This document shows positions 24,836-34,206 of a DNA stretch of 64,000 nt, piece after piece; the first letter of the stretch is position 1; each line of letters opens with the position of its first letter. The notes under the pieces were generated by a model that saw only the letters and a list, made by a program, of their open reading frames with translations, ran no database searches and was not told the DNA's origin. Location of the stretch: the NCBI RefSeq assembly GCF_009733845.1, contig NZ_WNXZ01000002.1:620001-684000 (forward strand), written 5' to 3'. This DNA comes from Pseudactinotalea terrae. GTDB lineage: Bacteria > Actinomycetota > Actinomycetes > Actinomycetales > Beutenbergiaceae. The position numbers and the translations under genes were made by a program.

Positions 24836-27221
24836 CATCGGCCGCTGGGCCTTCACCCTGGGCGACGACGCCGACGCATGGGCCAAGGGCTACGACGACT
24901 CCGCCTGGCGCTCGGTCGTCGTCCCCCATGACTGGAGCGTGGAGCAGGAGTTCTCGCCGGAGTGCTCCAGCGGAACCGGCTACCTCCCGGGCGGCATCGG
25001 GTGGTACCGGGCCCACGTCGCTCTCAGCGACCTCGGTACCCTCGACGGCAGGCACGCGCAGATCGTCTTCCACGGGGTCTACAAGAACGCCTCGGTGTGG
25101 GTGAACGGGTACCACCTCGGCAGCCGGCCGTCCGGATACGCCCGGTTCTCGTTCGACCTCACCGAGATCCTGTCCTACGCACCCGACGACGACCTCGTCG
25201 TCGCCGTCCGCGTCGAGCACACCGATCTCTCCGACTCGCGCTGGTACAACGGCTCCGGCATCACGCGGCACGTCGAGATCCAGGTGCACGAACCGGTCCG
25301 CCTCGCCGAGGGCACGGCGTTCACGACCGAGACCGCCGATCCCACCGAGGCCGCGGTACGGATCCAGCAGGTCGTGGCCAACGATCTGGCCGGTGACGTC
25401 CACGTGCAGGTGCGCCACGAGCTGGTGGCGCTCACCTCGGGCGGTTCGCACGTGGTCGAGACCGAGGTGCACGTGCCCGGCGGGGGCACCGCGGACCTCG
25501 ACGTGCGCACCGCGGTCGCCTCCCCGGACCTGTGGTCCGACACCGAGCCCGGCCTCTACCGGCTCACGACGACGCTGGCCTGGCCCCAGGAGAACGGGAC
25601 CGGTGAGGCGGGCTATCGCGACGTCGTCGGGATCCGCACCTTCGTCTTCGACCCCGAGGTGGGGTTCTCGATCAACGGCGAGCCGCGCCTCCTCCAGGGC
25701 GTGTGCCTGCACGAGGATGCCGGCTGCCTCGGCAACGCGGTGCCCCCGGGCGTGTGGCTGCGGCGGTTGCTCAAGCTGAAGGCGATGGGCTGCAACGCCG
25801 TGCGGATGGCGCACAACCCGCACGCGCCCGAGCTGTACCTGCTGTGCGACGCGCTCGGCCTGTTCGTGATCGACGAGGCCTTCGACGAGTGGGAGAACCC
25901 CAAGAACAAGTGGTGGCAGGGGCACAACGTCTACCCGCCGCGGCACCAGGGCTACGCCAAGGACTTCCCGGAGTGGCACGAGCGCGACCTCGTCGCGATG
26001 ATCGACGCCCACCGCAACCACCCCAGCGTGATCGCCTGGAGCATCGGCAACGAGATCGACTACCCGAACGACCCCTACGCCAGCCGGTTGTTCGACGAGA
26101 TGACCGGCAACAACGATGCCAACAAGCCCGTGGCCGAGCGCGTCTACGACCCGCGCCGCCCGGACATGAGGCGGCTCACCGGCATCTCGAACCGCCTCGG
26201 TGACATCGTGCGACGCCGCGACCCGTCCCGGCCGGTCACGGTCGGGGCGGCGTTTCCGGAGGCGTCCAGCCGCACCGGGCTGATCGACACGCTCGACCTC
26301 GTCGGCTACAACTACAAGGAGCACCTGTACGCCGAGGACCACGTGAGGTTCCCCGACAAGCCGCTGCTGGGCAGCGAGAACTCGCACACCTACGAGGCGT
26401 GGCGGTACGTCGCCGACAACGACTACATCTCGGGCCAGTTCCTGTGGACGGGGATCGACTACCTGGGTGAGGCGCACGGCTGGCCGGTGCACGGCTCACC
26501 GGCGGGCCTGCTCACGGTCGCCGGGTTCGAGAAGCACGCCTGGCACCTGCGGCGGAGCTGGTGGTCCGAGGAGCCGGTCGCGTACATCGCCACCCGCCCG
26601 ATCGCTCAGGGCGAGGACGCCGGCGCCACGAGACCCTTCTGGACCCACCCGCTGCGCCGCGAGTGGGGCACCGGCGCCGGTGAGCGCCTCGAGGTCCTCT
26701 GCTTCGCCAACGGCGAGCAGGTCACGCTCACGTGCGCGGGCGAGGAGATCCCGCTCCGCCGCGACGACGAGCACGGGTACTGGGTCGCCATCGTCCCGGC
26801 CCAGGACGCGCCGCTGGAGCTGCAGACCTGGCGCGACGGCGCCGTCGTCGCTCGTGACGAGCTGTCACCCCCGGGGCCGGCCGTCCGGATCGAGGCGGCA
26901 CCGTGGGTGGCGCCACCCGAGGTCGCGCGCGCCGTCGAGGCCATCGGTCTCGGTGGCGACACGGTCGTGCAGGTGGAGTGCCTGCTGCGCGACGAGCACG
27001 GGAACGTCGCCGGCGGTGACGTCGTCGTCACGGCGCAGGTCGAGGGCGGTGAGCTGCTGGGCCTCGAGAGCGGCGACCTCGCGGACAACACCCCGTACAG
27101 CTCGACCAGCCGGTCCACCCTTGACGGCCGCCTCGTCGTGTTCGTACGGTGCTCCGCACGGACTATCGTCAGCCTCAGCGCTCCAGGGCTGCCGCCGGCG
27201 ACACTCGAGTGCACGGCATGA
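24810..27221 (+). CDS. Glycoside hydrolase family 2 enzyme (beta-galactosidase-like)
   Basis: An 803-residue GH2 enzyme: sugar-binding jelly-roll (about 1-180; 'FHGVYKNASVWVNGYHLG'), immunoglobulin-like domain (180-290), TIM barrel (290-590) and C-terminal DUF4982/Ig-like domains. The acid/base is Glu415 in 'WSIGNEID' and the nucleophile is Glu523 in 'GSENSHTYE'. There is no signal peptide, so it acts in the cytoplasm on imported oligosaccharides. The call is beta-galactosidase-like; beta-glucuronidase or beta-mannosidase activity cannot be excluded. AAGG lies immediately before ATG 24810, too close for an ideal site, so GTG 24822 is an alternative start. Confidence 0.88.
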   Translation: MELRVRSHDIGRWAFTLGDDADAWAKGYDDSAWRSVVVPHDWSVEQEFSPECSSGTGYLPGGIGWYRAHVALSDLGTLDGRHAQIVFHGVYKNASVWVNGYHLGSRPSGYARFSFDLTEILSYAPDDDLVVAVRVEHTDLSDSRWYNGSGITRHVEIQVHEPVRLAEGTAFTTETADPTEAAVRIQQVVANDLAGDVHVQVRHELVALTSGGSHVVETEVHVPGGGTADLDVRTAVASPDLWSDTEPGLYRLTTTLAWPQENGTGEAGYRDVVGIRTFVFDPEVGFSINGEPRLLQGVCLHEDAGCLGNAVPPGVWLRRLLKLKAMGCNAVRMAHNPHAPELYLLCDALGLFVIDEAFDEWENPKNKWWQGHNVYPPRHQGYAKDFPEWHERDLVAMIDAHRNHPSVIAWSIGNEIDYPNDPYASRLFDEMTGNNDANKPVAERVYDPRRPDMRRLTGISNRLGDIVRRRDPSRPVTVGAAFPEASSRTGLIDTLDLVGYNYKEHLYAEDHVRFPDKPLLGSENSHTYEAWRYVADNDYISGQFLWTGIDYLGEAHGWPVHGSPAGLLTVAGFEKHAWHLRRSWWSEEPVAYIATRPIAQGEDAGATRPFWTHPLRREWGTGAGERLEVLCFANGEQVTLTCAGEEIPLRRDDEHGYWVAIVPAQDAPLELQTWRDGAVVARDELSPPGPAVRIEAAPWVAPPEVARAVEAIGLGGDTVVQVECLLRDEHGNVAGGDVVVTAQVEGGELLGLESGDLADNTPYSSTSRSTLDGRLVVFVRCSARTIVSLSAPGLPPATLECTA

Positions 27222-27244
27222 GCGGGCGAGCGGTGAGGGACTAG

Positions 27245-28477
27245 ATGGCTGTCGTCCGACGAACCGCCCGCGACATCCGCAGCGACTCGCGGCTCGACGT
27301 CCTGCACGTGGTGCTGTCATCGTCCGAGATCACGCGGAACGAGATCGCGCAGGTCACGGGTCTGAGCGCCGCCACCGTCGCGACCGTCGTCGGTGAGCTG
27401 CTCGCCGTCGGCATCCTCGTCGAGACGAAGGTGAGTCTCGGGCTCGTCGGCAGACCGACCGCGACGCTCGCCATGAATCCCGCCGGCGGCAGCGTGGTGG
27501 GTATCGACGTCGCCGAGACCTACGTGCGTGCGTTCCTGTTCGACACCGCCCTGAACCAGGTCGGTTTCGTGGAGATCGAGCGTGACGAGCACCTGCTCGC
27601 TCCCGACCTCATGGTGGACATGATCGGCGAGGCGCTCGATCGCCTGCTGGAGCAGGAGCAGGTCGACCGCGACCAGGTCCGCGGCGTCGGGGTGTCGCTG
27701 CCGGGGCTGGTGCACAGCTCGGCCGGCCCCTCGGTGCTGGTGCCGCACTGGGCCTGGCGAACGGTCGACCTCGAGCACCTACGGGAGCGCGTGGCACTGC
27801 CGCTGGTCATCGACAACCCCCTGAAGGCGATCGCCACCGCGGAGCTGTGGCTCGGACGCGGGCGGTTCTGCTCGAACCTCGTGACCGTGAACCTCGGTAC
27901 CGGGGTGGGCGCCGCGATCCTGCTCGAGGCGCGGATCGCCCGTGGTGCCACCAACTCGGCGGGGGAGTGGGGGCACTCGCTGCTGGTGCTCGACGGCCGG
28001 CCCTGCCGCTGCGGTCGGGCGGGGTGCGTGGAGGCGTACGTCGGCGTGCCTGGCATCCAGCAGACGCTCCGCGAGATCGACCCCGAGCACGCCCTGCTCG
28101 ACATCGATCTCCAGCGCGACTTCATCGGCGCCATGGCGGCTGCCGCCGAGGCCGACGAGCCGGACCCTGCCGTGAGCGAGACGATCGCCCGCACCTCGTA
28201 CTTCCTCGGAGCCGCGCTGGCGGACCTCGTCGCCATCATCAATCCCGAGGCGGTGACGCTGACGGGGTGGACGGCGTGGGCGCTGGGAGAGCACCTGCTG
28301 CCGGCCGTCCGCCAGCACGTGCGGGAGCAGGCACCAGGGCTGTCCGGGAGCGATCTCGAGCTCGCCATGTCGACCGTGCGGGGCAACTCGGTCGCGACCG
28401 GCGTCGCGACCCTCGCCCTCGAGCGGTACCTCGCCGACGAGGGGCTGATCACGACTCGGACACCGCTCGCGCTCTGA
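27245..28477 (+). CDS. ROK-family transcriptional regulator
   Basis: A 410-residue ROK repressor with an N-terminal winged helix ('EITRNEIAQVTGLSAATVAT') and a sugar-kinase-like domain. The zinc motif is present as 'CRCGRAGCVEAY', and 'NLGTGVGAAILLEARIARGA' is the glycine-rich ATP/sugar region. It lies 23 bp after the GH2 gene with a GAGGGA ribosome-binding site, so it is the last gene of the operon and probably controls it in response to the imported sugar or a derivative. An operator was not identified. Confidence 0.88.
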   Translation: MAVVRRTARDIRSDSRLDVLHVVLSSSEITRNEIAQVTGLSAATVATVVGELLAVGILVETKVSLGLVGRPTATLAMNPAGGSVVGIDVAETYVRAFLFDTALNQVGFVEIERDEHLLAPDLMVDMIGEALDRLLEQEQVDRDQVRGVGVSLPGLVHSSAGPSVLVPHWAWRTVDLEHLRERVALPLVIDNPLKAIATAELWLGRGRFCSNLVTVNLGTGVGAAILLEARIARGATNSAGEWGHSLLVLDGRPCRCGRAGCVEAYVGVPGIQQTLREIDPEHALLDIDLQRDFIGAMAAAAEADEPDPAVSETIARTSYFLGAALADLVAIINPEAVTLTGWTAWALGEHLLPAVRQHVREQAPGLSGSDLELAMSTVRGNSVATGVATLALERYLADEGLITTRTPLAL

Positions 28478-28569
28478 GCGCGCAGCGTTACTCTCGAGGC
28501 GGCCGCACGACGCGGCGGAGGTGTGCCGGCAGGTCTGGTCGGCGTGACGTCGTCGACCTCGGAGGTGCC

Positions 28570-29796
28570 GTGAGCAACCGCCAGCCCTTGTTCAGCCGTC
28601 TGACCCCAGGCGGCCTGCAGAACTATCTCGACACCCTGCGCGGGGAGTCGGTGGGCGGCGTGCTGCTCGTGATCGCGGCGGTGGTCGCGCTGGTGTGGGC
28701 GAACTCGCCCTGGCAGGAGAGCTACACCGCGCTGCGTGACCTCCGGGTGGGGAACGAGTCGCTCCACCTGGACCTGAGCATCGGCCAGTGGGCCTCCGAC
28801 GGCTTGCTCGCGATCTTCTTCTTCGTCGTCGGCCTCGAGCTCAAGCGCGAGATCGTCGAGGGTGAGCTCCGGCGGCTGGGTACCGCGATCGTGCCGATGG
28901 TGGCCGCGGTCGGCGGCATGGCGGTGCCGGCGCTGATGTTCCTGGCCGTCAACCTCACCGCCGAGTCGGGGGCCCCGCACGGCTGGGCGATCCCGACGGC
29001 GACCGACATCGCCTTCGCGGTCGCCGTGCTCGGCATCGTGGGCAAGAAGCTCCCGACGGCGTTGCGCGCCTTCCTGCTCACCCTCGCCGTCGTCGACGAC
29101 CTGCTCGCGATCCTCGTGATCGCGATCGGCTACTCCGACGGCATCCAGCTGCTCTGGGTGCTGGGTGCCGGAGCCGTGGTGCTCGTGTTCTGGCTGCTGC
29201 TCCGCAGGGGCGTGACGCACTGGGTGGTGCTGGTCCCGCTCGGGGTCCTCGCATGGGCGCTGCTGCACTCCTCCGGGGTGCACGCCACGATCGCGGGCGT
29301 GGCGCTCGGGCTCGTGGTCCCGATCGCGCACGCAGGGCGCCTCGAGCACCGATGGCGACCGATCTCCGCGGGCTTCGCCGTGCCCGTGTTCGCGCTGTTC
29401 GCCGCCGGGGTGACCGTGGCTCCCGAGGCGCTGCGGGCTGCGGTCGCGGACCCGGTCGCGCAGGGCGTGGTGCTCGGCCTCGTGCTGGGCAAGCCGATCG
29501 GCATCACGCTCACCACGTGGCTGGTCTGCCGCTTCCAGCACGTCTCGCTGGCGCCGGGGCTGCGGTGGGCCGACATCACGGCCGTCGGGTTCCTGGCGGG
29601 GATCGGGTTCACGGTCTCGCTGCTGGTCGCCGGTCTCGCCTACGGCGAGGGGAGCCCGCACGCCGAGCACGCGATCATCGGTGTGCTCGTCGCCTCCTTG
29701 CTCGCCGCGCTCGTGGGCGGCGTGCTGCTGGCGTGGCGCGGTCGGCGGCACGAGGAACGCCGCAGGAGCGCCGACCCTGCCGGGGATGCTGCCTAG
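28570..29796 (+). CDS. nhaA: Na+/H+ antiporter NhaA
   Basis: A 408-residue electrogenic Na+/H+ antiporter of the cytoplasmic membrane. Conserved sites are seen: 'IFFFVVGLELKREIVEGEL', 'GWAIPTATDIAFAVAVL' (Asp of TM4), and 'TLAVVDDLLAILVIA', the twin Asp that binds Na+ and protons. GTG 28570 has GGAGG 4 nt upstream. A TACTCT element at 28489-28494 would give a leader of roughly 65-70 nt. The stop codon TAG overlaps the stop of the convergent RDD gene in a shared CTAG (29793-29796). Confidence 0.93.
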   Translation: MSNRQPLFSRLTPGGLQNYLDTLRGESVGGVLLVIAAVVALVWANSPWQESYTALRDLRVGNESLHLDLSIGQWASDGLLAIFFFVVGLELKREIVEGELRRLGTAIVPMVAAVGGMAVPALMFLAVNLTAESGAPHGWAIPTATDIAFAVAVLGIVGKKLPTALRAFLLTLAVVDDLLAILVIAIGYSDGIQLLWVLGAGAVVLVFWLLLRRGVTHWVVLVPLGVLAWALLHSSGVHATIAGVALGLVVPIAHAGRLEHRWRPISAGFAVPVFALFAAGVTVAPEALRAAVADPVAQGVVLGLVLGKPIGITLTTWLVCRFQHVSLAPGLRWADITAVGFLAGIGFTVSLLVAGLAYGEGSPHAEHAIIGVLVASLLAALVGGVLLAWRGRRHEERRRSADPAGDAA

Positions 29797-30662
29797 AACA
29801 TGTCCGGGATCCCGTAGGGGAGCCGGTGGGTGCGGTCCGCTCGCGCGGACGCCCGAGCCTCCTCGGCCACGGCGGCGCGGTACTCACGGTCCCGCCGGGC
29901 CACCAGCACCGCCGCGACGAACCGCTCCGGGTTCGTGCCCCAGGGCGGGGGCGGCGACACGTAGGGCTCGATCGACGCCGCGAACATCCGCGCCCGTTGC
30001 TCGCGGACCTGCGGGGTCATCGCTGAGGTGCGGGTGAGGAACAGGCGGGCGTAGAGACCGAGCTCGTCCGGCAGGCGGCGGATGTCGGCCAGCTCGGCCC
30101 ACGCCGCGAGGTCGGGCGGCATCAGCAGCGGCGCGTGAGCCTCCTCGGAGCCGCGCACCCGGATCGCATACGTGCCGGCCAGCAGGTCGCCCAGTCGTTT
30201 GCCGCGCTTGTTGATGATCGCCACGATCACGGCCAGGGTGCCGAAGGTCACCCAGATCTCGACGGCACCGAGCATCGCGCGAACGAGCGCGTGCCGGAAT
30301 CGGATCGGACCGCCGTCGTCCCTCACCACACGGAGACCGACGGCGAGCTTCCCGGCCGACAGGCCGCGGGTGAGCGACTCCACGGTCGTGGGCAGCCCCA
30401 CCATCAAGATCACGGAGACGACGACGATGAGGATGCCGACGTGGGCGGCGTTCTGCACCAGCCGCGAGAGGCCGAGCAGGATCGCGAAGCTGACGGCGCC
30501 GTAGATCGCGAGGTCGAGCAAACCGCTCATCAGGCGGTGGGCCACGTTCGCCGGCTTGAGCTCGAGCGCGACGGCCTCGCCGGTGATCACCAGACCGGCG
30601 GCGGCGTGGTCGTGGGTGGGCGCCATGAGGCCCTGCGGGCCCGAGATGCTCGACGCGGTCAC
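29793..30662 (-). CDS. RDD-family membrane protein
   Basis: A 289-residue protein. The RDD domain (residues 30-160) contains 'ANVAHRLMSGLLDLAIYGAV' with the Arg-Asp-Asp-like pattern, two or three transmembrane helices ('GILIVVVSVILMVGLPTTVE', 'VEIWVTFGTLAVIVAI') and 'GKRLGDLLAGTYAI'. A soluble C-terminal 120 residues follows ('RRLPDELGLYARLFL'). GTG 30662 follows TACCCT by 6 nt. The gene is divergent from SpoIIM, and RDD and SpoIIM genes commonly sit beside MoxR clusters in actinobacteria. The molecular function is unknown. Confidence 0.85.
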   Translation of the reverse strand: MTASSISGPQGLMAPTHDHAAAGLVITGEAVALELKPANVAHRLMSGLLDLAIYGAVSFAILLGLSRLVQNAAHVGILIVVVSVILMVGLPTTVESLTRGLSAGKLAVGLRVVRDDGGPIRFRHALVRAMLGAVEIWVTFGTLAVIVAIINKRGKRLGDLLAGTYAIRVRGSEEAHAPLLMPPDLAAWAELADIRRLPDELGLYARLFLTRTSAMTPQVREQRARMFAASIEPYVSPPPPWGTNPERFVAAVLVARRDREYRAAVAEEARASARADRTHRLPYGIPDMF

Positions 30663-30668
30663 GGCCCC

Positions 30669-30674
30669 AGGGTA
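30669..30674 (-). promoter_or_regulatory. -10 element of a leaderless promoter for the RDD gene
   Basis: On the reverse strand TACCCT ends 6 nt before GTG 30662. On the other strand GAGACT (30693-30698) ends 6 nt before GTG 30705 of the SpoIIM gene, so a leaderless divergent pair is possible. Confidence 0.5.
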
Positions 30675-30704
30675 GTTGGTCGGCCGCCGTGCGAGACTGG
30701 CGCC

Positions 30705-31700
30705 GTGGACGTCGACGCATTCGTAGCGGTGCGCTCCTCCCGTTGGGACCGGCTGCGAGACCTCACCCGGTCCCGGCGACTCAGCGGCCCCGAGGCCGAC
30801 GAGCTGGTCAGCCTCTACCAGGCCACGGCCACCGACTACTCGCGTGTCCGCACCTCGGCGCCCGACCCGACGGTCGTCACCCGGCTCTCGAACCTCCTCA
30901 GCCGGGGGCGCGGCCTCATCGCGGGCGCGCACGAGCCGGGGTGGGGGGATGTCGCCCGGTTCTTCGTGGTCTCGGTGCCCGCGGCGTTCTACCGCGTGCG
31001 CTGGTGGACGGTCGCGATGACGGTGGCGTTCATCGCGATCGGCGTGGCCACCGGCTGGTGGACCTACAGCAACCCCGAGCTGCTGGCCCAGCTCGGCACC
31101 CCCTCGGAGCGCCAGGCCTACGCCGAGCAGGCCTTCGCCGCCTACTACTCGACCTACGAGCCGGGAGTCTTCGCCACCCAGGTGTGGACCAACAACGCCT
31201 GGATCGCCGCGCGCGCCATCGCGCTCGGCCCGACAGGGATCGGGCCGATCTACCTGCTGGTCGCCAACGCGATGGCTGTCGGGCAGGCGGGCGCGATACT
31301 GGCCGAGTTCGACATGCTCGAGGTCTTCTTCGGCCTGATCCTGCCGCACGGTCTGCTCGAGCTGACCTCGATCTTCATCGCCTGCGGTGCCGGCCTCAAG
31401 CTGTTCTGGACCTGGGTCAGCCCCGGCCCGAGGACGCGCTCGCGTGCCCTGGCCGAAGAGGGCCGGGCACTGATCACGCTCGTCATCGGGCTGGCGGTGG
31501 TGCTCCTGGTCTGCGGTCTCATCGAGGGCTACGTGACGCCGTCGAGCCTGCCCTCGGGGATCAAGATCTTCATCGGCGCGCTCGCGCTCGCGGCCTACTG
31601 GACCTACACGCTCGTGCTCGGCCGCATCGCGGTGCGCCACGGCGAGACCGGCGACATGCGCGCCGAGCACCTCGACGACACCGTCGCGATGGCCGACTGA
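30705..31700 (+). CDS. Stage II sporulation protein M (SpoIIM) family membrane protein
   Basis: A 331-residue multi-pass membrane protein of the SpoIIM domain family. A soluble N-terminus ('SSRWDRLRDLTRSRRLSGPE') is followed by helices including 'VAMTVAFIAIGVATGWWT', 'LLVANAMAVGQAGAILAEFD', 'FFGLILPHGLLELTSIFIAC' (the diagnostic 'PHGLLE') and a C-terminal pair. In actinobacteria this family is not linked to sporulation but to MoxR/DUF58 loci. Its role is unknown. The DUF58 stop is 4 bp from this stop, so the genes are convergent. Confidence 0.88.
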   Translation: MDVDAFVAVRSSRWDRLRDLTRSRRLSGPEADELVSLYQATATDYSRVRTSAPDPTVVTRLSNLLSRGRGLIAGAHEPGWGDVARFFVVSVPAAFYRVRWWTVAMTVAFIAIGVATGWWTYSNPELLAQLGTPSERQAYAEQAFAAYYSTYEPGVFATQVWTNNAWIAARAIALGPTGIGPIYLLVANAMAVGQAGAILAEFDMLEVFFGLILPHGLLELTSIFIACGAGLKLFWTWVSPGPRTRSRALAEEGRALITLVIGLAVVLLVCGLIEGYVTPSSLPSGIKIFIGALALAAYWTYTLVLGRIAVRHGETGDMRAEHLDDTVAMAD

Positions 31701-31703
31701 GAG

Positions 31704-32996
31704 CTAGAGGCGGCCGGCGGCCTTGAGGGCGAGGTAGGTGTCGGCGAGGCCGGGGGCGAGGTCGTCGGGGAGGCGTTCGAGCACCTCCACGCCCGCGCGG
31801 CGCAGCTCCATGGTCACGCCGCGGCGCTCGAGATTCGCGCGCTCGGCGGCCGCGGCGTCGAAGAGGTCGGCCGTGGTCTCGCGGTTGGTCCGCAGCGCCT
31901 CGGCCTCGGGGTCGGTCGCGGAGGCGACGACCACCTGGTGGTCGGCGGCGAGCGTCGCGGCCACCTGCACGAGGCCGGTCTCGACCGAGCTGGCCTCGAC
32001 CGCTGTCACCAGCACCACGAGCGCGCGCTGCGAGAGCCGGTCCCGCACGAGCTGGGCGACCAGCGTCCAGTCCGGCTCGACGAGCAGCGGATGGACGGGG
32101 GCGACGGCGGCCGCCATCGTCGACATCACCGCGGACGAGTGCGTGCCGCTCACCCGGGCACGGACCTGCTGGTCGACGGCGAGCAGCTCGACCCGGTCGC
32201 CGGCGCGCGTGGCCAGCGCCGTCAGCAGCAGCGACGCCTCGATCCCTGCGTCGAGCCGTGGCGCGTCACCGAGCCGCGCTGCCGACAGCCGGGAGGTGTC
32301 GAGAACGATCAGCACGCGGCGATCGCGCTCGGGCCGCCAGGTGCGGACCACCATCTCCTGACGGCGAGCGGTGGCGCGCCAGTCGATCGCGCGGACGTCG
32401 TCGCCCATGACGTACTCGCGGAGCGAGTCGAACTCGGTGCCGGGGCCGCGGACGTTGACCGCGCTCCGGCCGTCCATCTCACGCAGGCGCGCCAGCCGGG
32501 ACGGCAGGTGCCGCCGCGACCTGAACTCCGGCAGCACCCGCAGCGTGCCCGCAACCGCGATCGACCGCTGGCGGCCCGCGATCCCGAGCGGACCCCAGGC
32601 GCGGATCGTCACGCGGTGCGGCAGCAGGTCACCACGCCGGACCGGCTGCAGCGCGGTCCTGACCCGGCGCGCCTCACCTGGCTGGATGTCGAGGTCGTGC
32701 CGGTTGCCCACCGCCCCCGCCGTGGGCTGCCAGGCGTCGCGCACGATCCCGCGCAGCCGCTTGCTGTCGGCGTTGACGAGCGTCAGCGTGGAGGTGGCCG
32801 ACTCGGTCAGCCGCACCGACGGCAGCGGCGAGCGCGTGACGACGACCTTGCGCGGTGCGGCCGCGAGCGCGAGGTCGCCGACGACGACCGCGACCCAGAT
32901 CAGCACCCAGGTGCCGACCGTCGCCATCTGCGGCAGCAGCATCACGGGTATCAGCCCGAGTGCCGCCAGCGCGACGGCTCGCCACGAGATCGCCAT
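31704..32996 (-). CDS. DUF58 (von Willebrand-like) domain protein
   Basis: A 430-residue protein with two N-terminal membrane helices (residues 5-50) and the DUF58 domain. The signature 'SLREYVMGDDVRAIDWRATA' and 'VLIVLDTSRLSA' resemble a von Willebrand metal-ion site. It is the last gene of a five-gene reverse-strand operon and sits 22 bp after moxR. By family precedent, MoxR ATPases and DUF58 proteins form chaperone-like or metal-insertion systems acting on envelope proteins. The target is unknown. Confidence 0.88.
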   Translation of the reverse strand: MAISWRAVALAALGLIPVMLLPQMATVGTWVLIWVAVVVGDLALAAAPRKVVVTRSPLPSVRLTESATSTLTLVNADSKRLRGIVRDAWQPTAGAVGNRHDLDIQPGEARRVRTALQPVRRGDLLPHRVTIRAWGPLGIAGRQRSIAVAGTLRVLPEFRSRRHLPSRLARLREMDGRSAVNVRGPGTEFDSLREYVMGDDVRAIDWRATARRQEMVVRTWRPERDRRVLIVLDTSRLSAARLGDAPRLDAGIEASLLLTALATRAGDRVELLAVDQQVRARVSGTHSSAVMSTMAAAVAPVHPLLVEPDWTLVAQLVRDRLSQRALVVLVTAVEASSVETGLVQVAATLAADHQVVVASATDPEAEALRTNRETTADLFDAAAAERANLERRGVTMELRRAGVEVLERLPDDLAPGLADTYLALKAAGRL

Positions 32997-33018
32997 GTCA
33001 GCTCGTCGTCCTCAGCGC

Positions 33019-34206
33019 TCAGCGGGGCACGGGCACGGTCGCGAGCACGCCCTCGAGCACCGAGGCGGTGCTCACGCCCTCGAGCTCGGCCTCGGCACGC
33101 AGCTGCACGCGGTGCCGCAGCGTCGGGAGCGCGAGCGACTTGACGTCGTCGGGCGTCACGAAGGTGCGCCCGCTCAACCACGCCCAGGCACGCGAGGTCG
33201 CGAGCAGCGCCGTCGCACCACGCGGCGAGACGCCCAGCGACAGCGAGGGCGAGGTCCGCGTCGCACGGCAGATGTCCACGATGTAGCCGAGCACCTCTTG
33301 CCCGACCTGGACCTGGCGCACCTCCTCGCGCGCCTGCGCGAGGTCGTCCGGCCCTGCGACGGGGGAGACTCCGGCAGCGGCGAGGTTGCGCGGGTCGAAC
33401 CCGTCGCTGTGGCGCTGCAGCACGCCGATCTCGTCACCGCGCTCGGGCAGGGGGAGCACGAGCTTGAGCAGGAACCGGTCGAGCTGGGCCTCGGGGAGCG
33501 GGTAGGTGCCCTCGTACTCGACGGGGTTCTGCGTGGCGATCACCACGAACGGGTCCGGGAGCGGCCGCGGCGTGCCGTCGACGCTGACCTGACGCTCCTC
33601 CATCGCCTCGAGCAGCGACGCCTGGGTCTTCGGGGGCGTGCGGTTGATCTCGTCGGCGAGCATGAGGTTGGTGAAGACCGGGCCCTCTCGGAAGGAGAAC
33701 TCCGACGTGCGCGCGTCGTAGACCAGGGAGCCGGTCACGTCACCAGGCATCAGGTCCGGCGTGAACTGCACGCGCTTCATCTCGAGGTCCAGCGATGCGC
33801 CGAGGGTGCGCACCAGCAGCGTCTTGGCGACGCCGGGCACGCCCTCGAGCAGCACGTGACCGCGGCACAGCAGCGCGATCACGAGGCCGGTGACGGCGGC
33901 ATCCTGCCCGACGACGGCCTTCGCCACCTCGGTCCGCAGGCTCGCCAGCCGGGTGCGTGCCGCTGAGCCCGGGCCATCCTCGGCGGGGAGCTCCGGCTGG
34001 GCCAGCGGTGCCGGCTGCTGCGGTGGTGCGCCGTAGCCCTGCGGCGCCTGCCCGCCCGGCTGACCCTGCTGGGCGCCGTCCTGCGGCTGGCCGTAGCCGT
34101 AGAGCTGCTGCGGCGGGCCGTAGGCGTAGGGCTGCTGGTTGCCCTGCTGAGGCTGACCCTGCTGGGGCGGTTGGTAGGGCTGCTGGGGCTGGTACGGCTG
34201 CGTCAT
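33019..34206 (-). CDS. MoxR-family AAA+ ATPase
   Basis: A 395-residue protein. The first about 80 residues are a Gln/Pro/Tyr/Gly-rich disordered tail unusual for MoxR. The AAA+ core follows: Walker A 'GVPGVAKTLL', Walker B 'LMLADEINRTPPKTQASLL' with Glu, sensor 1 'VIATQNPVEYEGTYPLPEAQ', and lid 'LGVSPRGATALLATSRAWAW'. The tail may mediate interaction or localisation. It overlaps the DUF4350 gene by 4 bp. It probably remodels envelope or metal-dependent client proteins together with the DUF58 protein. Confidence 0.92.
   Translation of the reverse strand: MTQPYQPQQPYQPPQQGQPQQGNQQPYAYGPPQQLYGYGQPQDGAQQGQPGGQAPQGYGAPPQQPAPLAQPELPAEDGPGSAARTRLASLRTEVAKAVVGQDAAVTGLVIALLCRGHVLLEGVPGVAKTLLVRTLGASLDLEMKRVQFTPDLMPGDVTGSLVYDARTSEFSFREGPVFTNLMLADEINRTPPKTQASLLEAMEERQVSVDGTPRPLPDPFVVIATQNPVEYEGTYPLPEAQLDRFLLKLVLPLPERGDEIGVLQRHSDGFDPRNLAAAGVSPVAGPDDLAQAREEVRQVQVGQEVLGYIVDICRATRTSPSLSLGVSPRGATALLATSRAWAWLSGRTFVTPDDVKSLALPTLRHRVQLRAEAELEGVSTASVLEGVLATVPVPR

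Noticed and set aside
28495-28569. Ion-sensing riboswitch ahead of nhaA
   Set aside because: The 60-70 nt leader is GC-rich but I could not match it to a known riboswitch fold, and no terminator or pairing with the ribosome-binding site was evident.
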